Assembly: GCA_022704925.1 (NCBI GenBank)
Contig: JAKJFK010000023.1
Span: forward strand, 1-13,931
Direction: 5' to 3'
Origin: a candidate division TA06 bacterium
Lineage (GTDB): Bacteria > Ratteibacteria > UBA8468 > MWAK01
DNA: 13,931 nucleotides
Of the stretch, positions 6,338-12,926 are shown in pieces. Every line of letters begins with the position of its first letter. Positions within the stretch are counted from its first letter, which is position 1. Below the pieces are notes generated by a model. It saw nothing but the letters and a program-made list of their open reading frames with translations, was not told the DNA's origin and did no database searches. Both the position numbers and the translations under genes were made by a program.

Positions 6338-9142
6338 TTATTTGAAGAGCATCTGGCCGGGGCCGCCTGAACCGGCCGCCCAGCGGTAGCGGGTGGCCTC
6401 CACCCCATCGTCGGAATCGCAATCGTCGAAATAAAAATCAAGGCCGATTATTGGCCCCGGCGCGGTGACCGCCAGGCCCAGCGCGGCCAGGGGCACCGAC
6501 ACCTCGATCTGGTAGCCGGCTCCGGTCTTCTTGAAGCGGACCGGAACCTGGCTCTCGCTTCCGTCGGCCTTCACCAACCGACCGTTCCCCGCCCCGGCCG
6601 GAATGAAGAGTTTCACCGGCCGGCCGAAGGCCTTGGCCGGCCAGTCGGACCAGAAATGGATCTCCAGGCCGTCCTTACCGGAAATTACCCGTTCGTCATT
6701 CACCCGGAAGGCGAAGGCCAGCCGGTCCTTGTCCCAGCAACTGTTCAGGTAGACCTTGAAATCGCGGCTGTTGTCGTAGGAGACGAACCCGCCGCCCTCG
6801 ATCACCTGGTCGTCGCTGCGCGACTGGACATGACCGCCGGGCCAGCCCCAGAGGGTAAAGACGCCGTCCCCGGCCGGCAGGGAATCGTACTCCCCGAGTT
6901 CGCCGTCCAAAACCAGGTCCTTCGGCGCCGGGTAAGCATTCAGGAGCCAGAGACGCGCTCCCTGGTACGGCTGGTACCCGATCGAACGATTCGCCGGCAG
7001 GTCCAGCAGGCTGGAATCGGCGGCCGTGCCGTCCGGGTTGAGTTTGAAGACGACGCCCCGGCCGTTCTCGATACGGGTGAAGGCGAAGAAGGAGGCCGGC
7101 GGCACCTCGAAGGCCTCGTAGGCGGTCCGGAGCGCCTTGAAGAAGTTGCCGGCCGCGGCCGGATCGGTGCTCTTGATGTAAATCGGCTGTTCACCCAGGG
7201 CCACTGTCAGTGCCGGACTCGGTGCGCCCGTCGCCGCTGCGGCCGCCGCCATCAGCATCGGATTGCCGAGCCAGTCGAAGAGGCGCACCCGGCCGGCCGG
7301 ATAATCAATCTTCAGGTTGTTGGCGCCATAGGCCAGCGCCGAGGGCAGGCCGTTCCCGTCCAGGAAGCCCATCAGCACCATCCCCTTGCCGTTCAGCATT
7401 AGTTCGTCGGTCGGCCGGGCCCCGGCCAGCAGACTCCCGGCCATCATCATCCCCAGCCCGTTGGTCATCAGCGTCCCATCGTAATCCAGCATGCTGCGGT
7501 TAAAAACGCCCTTCATGGAGACGGAATCGGTGAACTGGGTACGGTAGGGGGCCACCGTATCGGAGCGGCCGGCCAGCACCAGCCGGGCCGTGGAGTCGTA
7601 GGCGCCCCGGGCGGCGGCCAGCGAAGTCGAGGCGGCGATCTTCTCGTGAGTTCGGTAGAAGGTGTTGCCGCGCAGGTGAGCGAAACTCCAGACCCCGAAT
7701 TTATTATACTTCTGCACCAGCCAGGCGGTCTTGCGCAATCCCCACCAGTGGCGTTCGGCGCAGGGGATGACGTCAAAATAGTCGCCGTAACCGAGGTCGA
7801 TCAGCTCCTCGAAGAAGTTCTGGGTGCCGGGGATGCAGGTGATTTTGACCTGGGGGTTGGCCTTGCGGGCGGCCAGGGCCGCGGTCTTGAGGGCCGGGCC
7901 GAACTCCGCCGGCGTGACTCCCTGGTCAAACTCGTCGTCGATGACCCAGTAATCGATCTTGCCCCGGTAGTGGCCGACAATGTTGTAAACCAGTTCGCTC
8001 CAGATATCGTCCTTGAGGCGTTTGCTTTCGAAACCGTACCCGCCGCGGCCGACGAAGAGCTCCTTCCGCTTCTCGACCGTCTGCTCCTCGGCGTACCAGC
8101 CCGGCTGGTAGATATAGTAGCAGAGCAGGCCGATGGCCTTGGGAAAGTGCTTGTTTATCCTGGCTACGTTCTCGTCGAACCAAACGTACTCGCCCTTCGT
8201 GGGTGTGATGGTGTAACCCCGGAAGATCCCGTCGGTGAGCGGATGGTACCAGCGCACGTTCACCCGGGCCAGGTAACTCAGCTCCAGGTCGTTGGAGTGC
8301 GTAAACATGCCGAGCGGGCTGACGCCCTTCACCTCGGGCAGGACCGCGTACACCGCTTCGCCGGCGTAGCCGCTCTCCTTCGCCTTGAAGAGCAGCGAAA
8401 AAAGGCCGTTGGGATGGTTGGTCAGGCTCTCCTTCTTCTCCAGATAGCCGCCGGCGGGCACCGCCGGAAGCGTGAACTCGCCCTGGTAAACGGTCCGGCC
8501 GGCGATGTCGATGACGTCATAGGCCAGCGTCACCGGCGCCGGCGCCGGGCCGTGGTTGTAGGCGGCCACCGTCAAAACCACCGGCTGGCCGCTGTAGAAG
8601 GTGTTGGCCAGCACGTCGGCCCGGACCGCCGGCTCGACCGGCGCCGGCGGGGCGTACCCGGCCAGGTTGTCGGAGACCGGCGCCAGGCAGACCGCGTCGA
8701 TCGCCCAGTTATTGCCGAAGAAGAAGAGGCCGTAATCGTCCCCGGCGGTCACCTTGAAATCCCGGCTGAAGAGCTGCCACTCCGTTTTGCCGGCCAGCGC
8801 GGCCCGGAAGAGGTCCTGGTGCTTGCTGTTCTGAAGCGCGAAGGTCAGGGCGCTCCCGGCCGGCGAGCGGTAGGCGAAGGAGACCCGGTAATCCCCGGCC
8901 GCCAGACGGTAAAAGGCGCTGGAGATGCCCCGGTTGCTGATCTCCTTGACGCTCAGGCACCGTTTGCCGTGGTACGGGTTCTCGGAGGAGATCATCGCCT
9001 CCTCGAAAAGTTTCGCCCAGCTATCCTTGGTAACGCCAAGTTCAAAGGAACCGTTGTGGACCAGGTTGGCGCCCCGGGCGGGACCGGAGGCCACCAGGAG
9101 AAAGAGGCCCGCCAGGACCAGGCCGGTCCGGAGCGTCTTCAT
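6338..9142 (-). CDS. Secreted GH-like paralog with CBM9/DOMON-like tail, presumed nucleophile missing
   Basis: A 934-residue exported protein. Residues 1-25 are a signal peptide (cleavage near ARGA). Residues 26-155 resemble a CBM4-type module (NLVHNGSFELG, then GKRCLSVKE). Residues about 172-268 are a beta-sandwich. Residues about 275-575 form a TIM-barrel-like domain alignable by eye with that of the neighbour at 3347-6298: TITPTKGEYVWFDENV, then GHYRGKIDYWVIDDEFD with E404 at the acid/base position, then the LDYDGTL motif. Where the neighbour has NGEYG, this protein reads KFGVWSFAHL (481-490) with no Glu or Asp, so the usual nucleophile appears absent. Residues about 740-934 look like a CBM9/DOMON-type module (DLVLDGELGEYDSL, LAFAFRVNDE, DGLEIHFW, GYQIEVSVPLAALGL). 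It may be a binding protein, a pseudoenzyme, or an enzyme using another residue. Its ATG overlaps the preceding stop (ATGA). Confidence 0.85.
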   Translation of the reverse strand: MKTLRTGLVLAGLFLLVASGPARGANLVHNGSFELGVTKDSWAKLFEEAMISSENPYHGKRCLSVKEISNRGISSAFYRLAAGDYRVSFAYRSPAGSALTFALQNSKHQDLFRAALAGKTEWQLFSRDFKVTAGDDYGLFFFGNNWAIDAVCLAPVSDNLAGYAPPAPVEPAVRADVLANTFYSGQPVVLTVAAYNHGPAPAPVTLAYDVIDIAGRTVYQGEFTLPAVPAGGYLEKKESLTNHPNGLFSLLFKAKESGYAGEAVYAVLPEVKGVSPLGMFTHSNDLELSYLARVNVRWYHPLTDGIFRGYTITPTKGEYVWFDENVARINKHFPKAIGLLCYYIYQPGWYAEEQTVEKRKELFVGRGGYGFESKRLKDDIWSELVYNIVGHYRGKIDYWVIDDEFDQGVTPAEFGPALKTAALAARKANPQVKITCIPGTQNFFEELIDLGYGDYFDVIPCAERHWWGLRKTAWLVQKYNKFGVWSFAHLRGNTFYRTHEKIAASTSLAAARGAYDSTARLVLAGRSDTVAPYRTQFTDSVSMKGVFNRSMLDYDGTLMTNGLGMMMAGSLLAGARPTDELMLNGKGMVLMGFLDGNGLPSALAYGANNLKIDYPAGRVRLFDWLGNPMLMAAAAAATGAPSPALTVALGEQPIYIKSTDPAAAGNFFKALRTAYEAFEVPPASFFAFTRIENGRGVVFKLNPDGTAADSSLLDLPANRSIGYQPYQGARLWLLNAYPAPKDLVLDGELGEYDSLPAGDGVFTLWGWPGGHVQSRSDDQVIEGGGFVSYDNSRDFKVYLNSCWDKDRLAFAFRVNDERVISGKDGLEIHFWSDWPAKAFGRPVKLFIPAGAGNGRLVKADGSESQVPVRFKKTGAGYQIEVSVPLAALGLAVTAPGPIIGLDFYFDDCDSDDGVEATRYRWAAGSGGPGQMLFK

Positions 9143-10248
9143 TTGACCTCCTTGAGGTTCAGGTCGGTGGTGATAAATAGTCTATCCAGGAGAATGACGT
9201 TCTGGTGAAGGTAGTTGGGGTGGTGGTTCAGGCCGGCCGAACCCTGCTGGATTCCCTCGACGGTCAGACGGTCGCCGGCGCTCCGCGTCTCGAAGACCGG
9301 GGCCAGCACCCAGCCGCCGGTCCCCAGCCAGACGACTTCCCGGGTGCAGTCGTTGAGCGTCACCCGGATGATGTTCTGGTCAAAACGGTGGCGCATCCGC
9401 TCGGAGTAAATCAGCAGGTTGTAGCGGCCGGCAGGCAGGCTCTGCGGCAGTTTCGTCTTCCAGACCTTCTCGGTGGCCTTCTCCTGCCAGACGGCCACCC
9501 CCCGGCCGGAGGCGGTGTTGAATTCGCGGGTGTACCAGGCGGCGTGCTCCGGTTCCCAGTCGAGGAAGTACTTCACCCCGGGCAGGTCCTCGAATTCCAC
9601 CTTCAGATTCAGGGCCGGGGTCTTGTTCTCCGACTTCAGCCCCGGATCCTGGAGGTCCTTGAATTTATCGAGACGGGCCACTGTTTTAAAAACCTCTTTC
9701 CGGTCGTCGGAAAAAGCCAGGCCGGCCTTCAATCCCTTGAAGCCGAAGATGGGCACCCCGCCCGATCCCGCCTGTTTGTCTATCTCCGGCTGGTCGAAGG
9801 TCACCCGGGCGGTGAGCAGCCGCATCTTGTAAAGCTCCTCCAGTTGCGCCAGGGTCTTGGCGTCGCAGTCGAAGGCCAGTTCGAAACCCATGATCCCCCG
9901 CTCATTGCCGGCCCCGGTGAAGCGGTAAACGAGGCAGGCGACCGCGACCGAATTGTCGGCCTGGCGCCGGGGTGGGCTGAAAATCAGGCTCTCCGGCAAC
10001 GGGCCGCGCGAGCGCAACTGGTGCTTCATCTGGACGGTAAGGTCCCAGGGCCGGAAATGGAAGAGCACCGGCCCGGCCAACTTCTCCCCGGCCAGGCACC
10101 GGAGAAAGAAAGTATTGGACTCTTTCGGCCAGATGAGCTTGAGGCCGGCCGATCCGGACTGGGCCGAAGCCGACGGCGGCCGGACCAGGCCGTTGAACAA
10201 AAGGCTGAAAAATAAAACCAGGGCCAACAACCCGCGCGCTCTACCCAT
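9139..10248 (-). CDS. Secreted protein of unknown family with C-terminal CBM35/6-like module
   Basis: A 369-residue exported protein, first gene of the minus-strand operon. The start is placed at the second ATG (10248), because the upstream in-frame ATG at 10260 overlaps the GGAGG that serves the second one with a 5-nt spacer. Residues 1-30 are a signal peptide (LLALVLFFSLLFNGL, cleavage near ASA). Residues about 35-205 are a domain I do not recognise. Residues about 216-361 resemble a CBM35/CBM6-type beta-sandwich: VEFEDL start, SGRGVAVW, LPAGRYNLLIY, and the closing strand LLDRLFIT. The same start (EAEDL), LPAGRY and LDR signatures occur in the first module of the protein at 3347-6298. The last codons carry AAGGAGG for the next gene and the stop overlaps its ATG by 4 nt, so translation is likely coupled. 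A glycan-binding role is inferred only from the module; the N-terminal part is unassigned. Confidence 0.8.
   Translation of the reverse strand: MGRARGLLALVLFFSLLFNGLVRPPSASAQSGSAGLKLIWPKESNTFFLRCLAGEKLAGPVLFHFRPWDLTVQMKHQLRSRGPLPESLIFSPPRRQADNSVAVACLVYRFTGAGNERGIMGFELAFDCDAKTLAQLEELYKMRLLTARVTFDQPEIDKQAGSGGVPIFGFKGLKAGLAFSDDRKEVFKTVARLDKFKDLQDPGLKSENKTPALNLKVEFEDLPGVKYFLDWEPEHAAWYTREFNTASGRGVAVWQEKATEKVWKTKLPQSLPAGRYNLLIYSERMRHRFDQNIIRVTLNDCTREVVWLGTGGWVLAPVFETRSAGDRLTVEGIQQGSAGLNHHPNYLHQNVILLDRLFITTDLNLKEVK
9144..9152 (-). promoter_or_regulatory. Shine-Dalgarno site inside the preceding gene's last codons (translational coupling)
   Basis: Reading the minus strand, AAGGAGGT falls in the last codons of the upstream gene (L-K-E-V-K then stop), with CAA between it and the ATG. 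Start and stop share the ATGA at 9139-9142. This is a textbook coupled arrangement, implying matched synthesis of the two secreted proteins. Confidence 0.75.
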
Positions 10249-10253
10249 CAGAA

Positions 10254-10258
10254 CCTCC
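10254..10258 (-). promoter_or_regulatory. Shine-Dalgarno site that decides the start of the first operon gene
   Basis: GGAGG (minus strand) is 5 nt before the ATG at 10248 and partly overlaps an in-frame ATG at 10260. The latter has no Shine-Dalgarno site of its own, so the shorter form is preferred. Confidence 0.75.
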
Positions 10259-10286
10259 ATCTGAACACTTTAAATGGATCGGGACG

Positions 10287-10314
10287 AATAAAACCGGCGG
10301 CGGTCGATTGCCGG
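10287..10314 (-). terminator. Possible leader hairpin with U-tract (attenuator-like, weak)
   Basis: In the predicted leader of the operon, minus-strand CCGGC (10314-10310) can pair with GCCGG (10298-10294) across an 11-nt loop, followed at once by TTTTATT (10293-10287). This has the shape of an intrinsic terminator inside the leader, but the stem is only 5 bp, so it may be chance in CCGG-rich DNA. Confidence 0.25.
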
Positions 10315-10361
10315 AACGAAGAAAGCGATAAAGCATTGCAGCTTCTTGTATTTAGATAGAC

Positions 10362-10389
10362 ATTACAATAAAAAAGTTGCTGTTGTCAA
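10362..10389 (-). promoter_or_regulatory. Sigma70-type promoter of the secreted-protein operon
   Basis: On the minus strand a perfect TTGACA (-35, 10389-10384) is followed after 16 nt by TGTAAT (-10, 10367-10362, 5 of 6 consensus). The spacer is rich in T. Transcription should begin near 10355, leaving a leader of about 105 nt before the ATG at 10248. The surrounding AT-rich stretch contrasts with the GC-rich genes. Confidence 0.7.
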
Positions 10390-10476
10390 CCTATCCGCAC
10401 CGGCCGGCACAGAACAAATTTGCACCGGAATTTAGTATCGCAGTACGGAAAACGGCCGATTTTGAACGGCGGCGAT

Positions 10477-10506
10477 TTTACTGCCGGGCGTCTTTTGCCA
10501 TATAAT
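10477..10506 (+). promoter_or_regulatory. pncC promoter with perfect TATAAT, predicted leaderless transcript
   Basis: TATAAT at 10501-10506 matches the -10 consensus exactly. A plausible -35, TTTACT at 10477-10482 (4 of 6), lies 18 nt upstream. The expected transcription start about 7 nt after the -10 (near 10513) coincides with the pncC start codon (ATG 10515, or GTG 10512), so there is no room for a leader or a usable Shine-Dalgarno site. Confidence 0.6.
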
Positions 10507-10514
10507 TTCAGGTG

Positions 10515-11045
10515 ATGGAACCGAAAGAGATGCTGGAGCTGGCCGCGGAGGTCGGTGCAGGACTGCGTAAGAAAGGCCTGAACCTTGGAGTGGCCGAATC
10601 GTGCACCGGCGGACGGCTGGCCGCCCTGATCACCGAAATCCCGGGCAGTTCGGATTATTTCCTGGGCGGGGTGGTCGCCTACCATAACCGGGTGAAACGC
10701 CGGGCACTGAAAGTTCCGGCCGGCCGGCTGCGCCGTTTCGGCGCGGTGAGCCCCGAGACGGCCGCCGCCATGGCCGGTAACATCCGCAAGGTCACCGGCG
10801 GCCGGGTCGGCCTCTCTATCACCGGTATCGCCGGGCCGGCCGGCGGTTCGCCGGAGAAACCGGTGGGGCTGGTCTATATCGGTTTCAGCACCCGGAAAGT
10901 CAGGAAGGTCTTTGAATGCCGTTTTGCCGGCGGCCGGGAGGAGATCCGGCGGGCCGCCTGCCGGGAGGCCCTGGAGATTTTAAGGGATTACCTTAACGGC
11001 GGCGGCCGCTTCCAGGCGGAGGCGTCTGCCGGTAAAAGGCCCTGA
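10515..11045 (+). CDS. pncC: Nicotinamide-nucleotide amidase, stand-alone CinA C-terminal domain (PncC)
   Basis: A 176-residue cytoplasmic protein. The family deamidates nicotinamide mononucleotide to nicotinic acid mononucleotide in the pyridine nucleotide salvage cycle. The signature AESCTGG is at residues 27-33, with Ser29 as the catalytic serine. YHNRVKRRAL (Tyr56, Asn58, Lys61) supplies the other active-site region, and GIAGPAGG followed by EKPVGLVYIG is the glycine-rich family hallmark. The length suits the single-domain form (about 160-170) with a short extra tail; the N-terminal domain of full CinA is absent. I place the start at ATG 10515, since that gives the N-terminal length I recall for Escherichia coli PncC; a GTG at 10512 is the alternative. 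It is transcribed alone from its own promoter. Its last 53 bases overlap the end of tsaD on the other strand. Confidence 0.92.
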   Translation: MEPKEMLELAAEVGAGLRKKGLNLGVAESCTGGRLAALITEIPGSSDYFLGGVVAYHNRVKRRALKVPAGRLRRFGAVSPETAAAMAGNIRKVTGGRVGLSITGIAGPAGGSPEKPVGLVYIGFSTRKVRKVFECRFAGGREEIRRAACREALEILRDYLNGGGRFQAEASAGKRP

Positions 11046-11949
11046 CCGCCACCATCACCGCGTTATCCAGCGACCGCTCGATTCCCGGCACGTAAAGCCG
11101 CAATCCCCTACCCTGCGCCCAGGCCTCCAGCCGCGCCCTTAAAAACCGGTTGGCCAGCACCCCGCCGCCGGTCAGGACCGACTTGACCGGAAAACGGCCG
11201 AGCGCGTAATCAAGCTTGTTTATCAAACCCTCGGCCACGGCCGCCTGGAACCCGGCGGCCACGTCGGCCGCCCCCGCCTCCGGGTGTTCCTGAAGATAAT
11301 AGATGACCGCCGTCTTCAGGCCGCTGAAACTGAAATCGAGCGAGTTGCGCACGCCGGGTTTGGGAAATCGGACCGGTTTCCGGGCCTGGAGCGCCAGGCG
11401 CTCCAGCGGCGGGCCGCCCGGATAGGGAAGGTCCAGCACCCGGGCTATCTTGTCGAAGACCTCGCCGGCGGCGTCGTCGCGGGTCTGGCCCAGAAGGCGG
11501 AAATCATCCGGAGCGTTGACCAGGAAGAGGGAGGAGTGGCCTCCGGAGACGACCAGGCCCAGGGCCGGGAAGTCCGGCAGTCCCTCCGGAAATGACGCCG
11601 AGAGGTGGGCCTCCAGGTGGTCAATGCCGAGAAAGGGCTTCTCCAGCCCGGCGGCCAGCGCCCGGCCGAAGGCCTCGCCCACCAGCAGGGAACCGGAGAG
11701 GCCGGGCCGGACCGTGGCCGCCACCAGGTCAATCGCAGTGGCCGCCCGGCCTGATTTCTCAAGGCAAAGGAGATAAAGGGGCAGAATGCTTTCCAGGTGG
11801 CGGCGGCTGGCCAACTCCGGCACCACGCCGCCGTAACGGGCATGAACTTCTTCCTGGCTGGCCACCTCGGCCGCCAAGACCCGCCGGCCGTCGGCCACCA
11901 GGGCGACCGCGGTCTCATCGCAGGAGGATTCGATACCCAGAACCAGCAT
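10993..11949 (-). CDS. tsaD: tRNA N6-adenosine threonylcarbamoyltransferase TsaD
   Basis: A 318-residue cytoplasmic protein (family usually 330-345). It transfers the threonylcarbamoyl group from TC-AMP to A37 of ANN-decoding tRNAs, with TsaB and TsaE as bacterial partners; neither partner is in the window. The N-terminal GIESSCDETAVA is the ASKHA-fold phosphate loop. HLEAH gives the metal ligands His111 and His115, VSGGHSSL follows, then SFSGLKTAV, TGGGVLANRFLR, and LDNAVMVA with the third ligand Asp295. ATG 11949 starts directly before the conserved LVLGIESSC; an in-frame TTG at 11967 would add six residues and is less likely. It is the third gene of a minus-strand run, 20 bp after the preceding stop, with only a weak GGA as ribosome site, so coupling to that gene is plausible. 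Its 3' end overlaps that of pncC. Confidence 0.95.
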   Translation of the reverse strand: MLVLGIESSCDETAVALVADGRRVLAAEVASQEEVHARYGGVVPELASRRHLESILPLYLLCLEKSGRAATAIDLVAATVRPGLSGSLLVGEAFGRALAAGLEKPFLGIDHLEAHLSASFPEGLPDFPALGLVVSGGHSSLFLVNAPDDFRLLGQTRDDAAGEVFDKIARVLDLPYPGGPPLERLALQARKPVRFPKPGVRNSLDFSFSGLKTAVIYYLQEHPEAGAADVAAGFQAAVAEGLINKLDYALGRFPVKSVLTGGGVLANRFLRARLEAWAQGRGLRLYVPGIERSLDNAVMVAVRAFYRQTPPPGSGRRR

Positions 11950-11969
11950 CTTCAGGTCCGCATGCAAAA

Positions 11970-12926
11970 TCAGCCGGCCAGCAGCCGCCGGTAGAGGTCG
12001 GGAATCGAAAGCCGGTGGTCGAGGTTGAAGTGGAACCCCTTGCCGCCCATGCTCACCGGCCGGTTGACGATGTTCTTGCGCGGCCGGTAATAGTAATGAT
12101 AAACATCGTCGGCCACCTTGCTCCGGTAATCGCCGAGGTCGATCAGGTCGAAGTTGGCGGTGGTGAATTTTTTTACCTGGAAACCGAGGTTGCGGGCGAT
12201 GGAGAGGGCCTTCAGGAAGACCTCCGGACCGATGACGGCGCTGCCGAAGTTCAGGAAGACCCCGTTCTCCAGCCGGGCCACCGTCTCGCAGTACTCGTGA
12301 AAATCAATCCCGGAGGCGCCGCCGATGGCCGCGAAGTCCACGATCGGGTGCTGGTGGATGATGTCGGTCCCCAGCGCGATATGGTAGGTGGCCGGCACGC
12401 CGAGCCGGGCGGCCTGGTAAAAGAGACAGATGTCGCGGTTGGGGAAGCGCTCCGGGTGCTCGTCCACGAAGGCGGCCAGACTCCGGCCGTAACCCAGGCC
12501 TTTCTTCCAACCGGACTGGATCGCTTCGTTCATCCAGCGGCCGGTCTCCTCCCACATGCCGAAGGAACCGTCCTCGATGGCGGTGGGCACGTCCTCGGAG
12601 GTGCCGCCCAGACAGGCCAGTTCGAAATCGTGGATGCTGGAGGCGCCGTTGCCGGCCAGGTGGGTGAGGTAACCGGCCTTCATGAATTCGATCAGGTAGC
12701 GGGAGAGGCCGCACTTGACCACGTGGGCGCCGATGGACCAGAGGATGGGCGCGCCGGCGTTCCGGGCCGCCCGGATCCGTTCCACCAGTTCGTCGAATTC
12801 CGGGTTGACCACCGGCGCAACCTGGTCCCGTCCCGGCTGCATGAGGTTGCCGAGGTGGACCAGGTTCTTGCGGCCGGCGGCGGTGCTGGTTTTGATCCGG
12901 CTGAAGTCAACTTTTTTTTCGGCCAT
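11970..12926 (-). CDS. Conserved protein, distantly deoxyhypusine-synthase-like, function unknown
   Basis: A 318-residue protein without signal peptide. The open frame extends upstream to 13133, but that part is Arg/Ser-rich shadow sequence of the mannosidase gene. The ATG at 12926 has GGAG 6 nt upstream and begins with MAEKKVDFSRIKT. Notable stretches are SIGAHVVKCGL (64-74), the glycine-rich HLAGNGASSIHDFE (89-102), FGMWEETGRWMNEAI (122-136), ARLGVPATYHIALGTDIIHQ (173-192), NFGSAVIGPEVFLKAL (226-241) and TTANFDLIDLGDY (255-267). This resembles a bacterial family sometimes labelled deoxyhypusine-synthase-like or related to the NAD-binding half of LOR/SDH-type proteins. I recall the pattern but cannot verify the name. 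The two glycine-rich loops and GTDIIHQHP suggest a Rossmann-like nucleotide site with polar active-site residues. It overlaps the mannosidase end by 20 bp and precedes tsaD by 20 bp, so all three are probably co-transcribed. Confidence 0.85.
   Translation of the reverse strand: MAEKKVDFSRIKTSTAAGRKNLVHLGNLMQPGRDQVAPVVNPEFDELVERIRAARNAGAPILWSIGAHVVKCGLSRYLIEFMKAGYLTHLAGNGASSIHDFELACLGGTSEDVPTAIEDGSFGMWEETGRWMNEAIQSGWKKGLGYGRSLAAFVDEHPERFPNRDICLFYQAARLGVPATYHIALGTDIIHQHPIVDFAAIGGASGIDFHEYCETVARLENGVFLNFGSAVIGPEVFLKALSIARNLGFQVKKFTTANFDLIDLGDYRSKVADDVYHYYYRPRKNIVNRPVSMGGKGFHFNLDHRLSIPDLYRRLLAG

Larger units (their letters stand above)
10249..10514. other. Divergent intergenic region
   Basis: These 266 bp separate the minus-strand secreted operon from pncC. 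The left half holds the operon leader and its promoter (10362-10389). The right half holds the pncC promoter (10477-10506). Between them, about 10390-10475, I see no clear operator, repeat or small ORF. The region contains the most AT-rich non-coding DNA in the window. Confidence 0.7.

Noticed and set aside
7646-9208. Long plus-strand open frame (520 codons) opposite the 6338-9142 gene
   Set aside because: Low-complexity translation without motifs, fully antisense to a gene with clear domains. The same applies to the plus-strand frames at 9205-10215 and 11592-12971.
11950-11967. TTG start for tsaD at 11967
   Set aside because: It would add only H-A-D-L-K before the conserved N-terminus. ATG 11949 gives His111/His115 numbering like that known for Escherichia coli TsaD.
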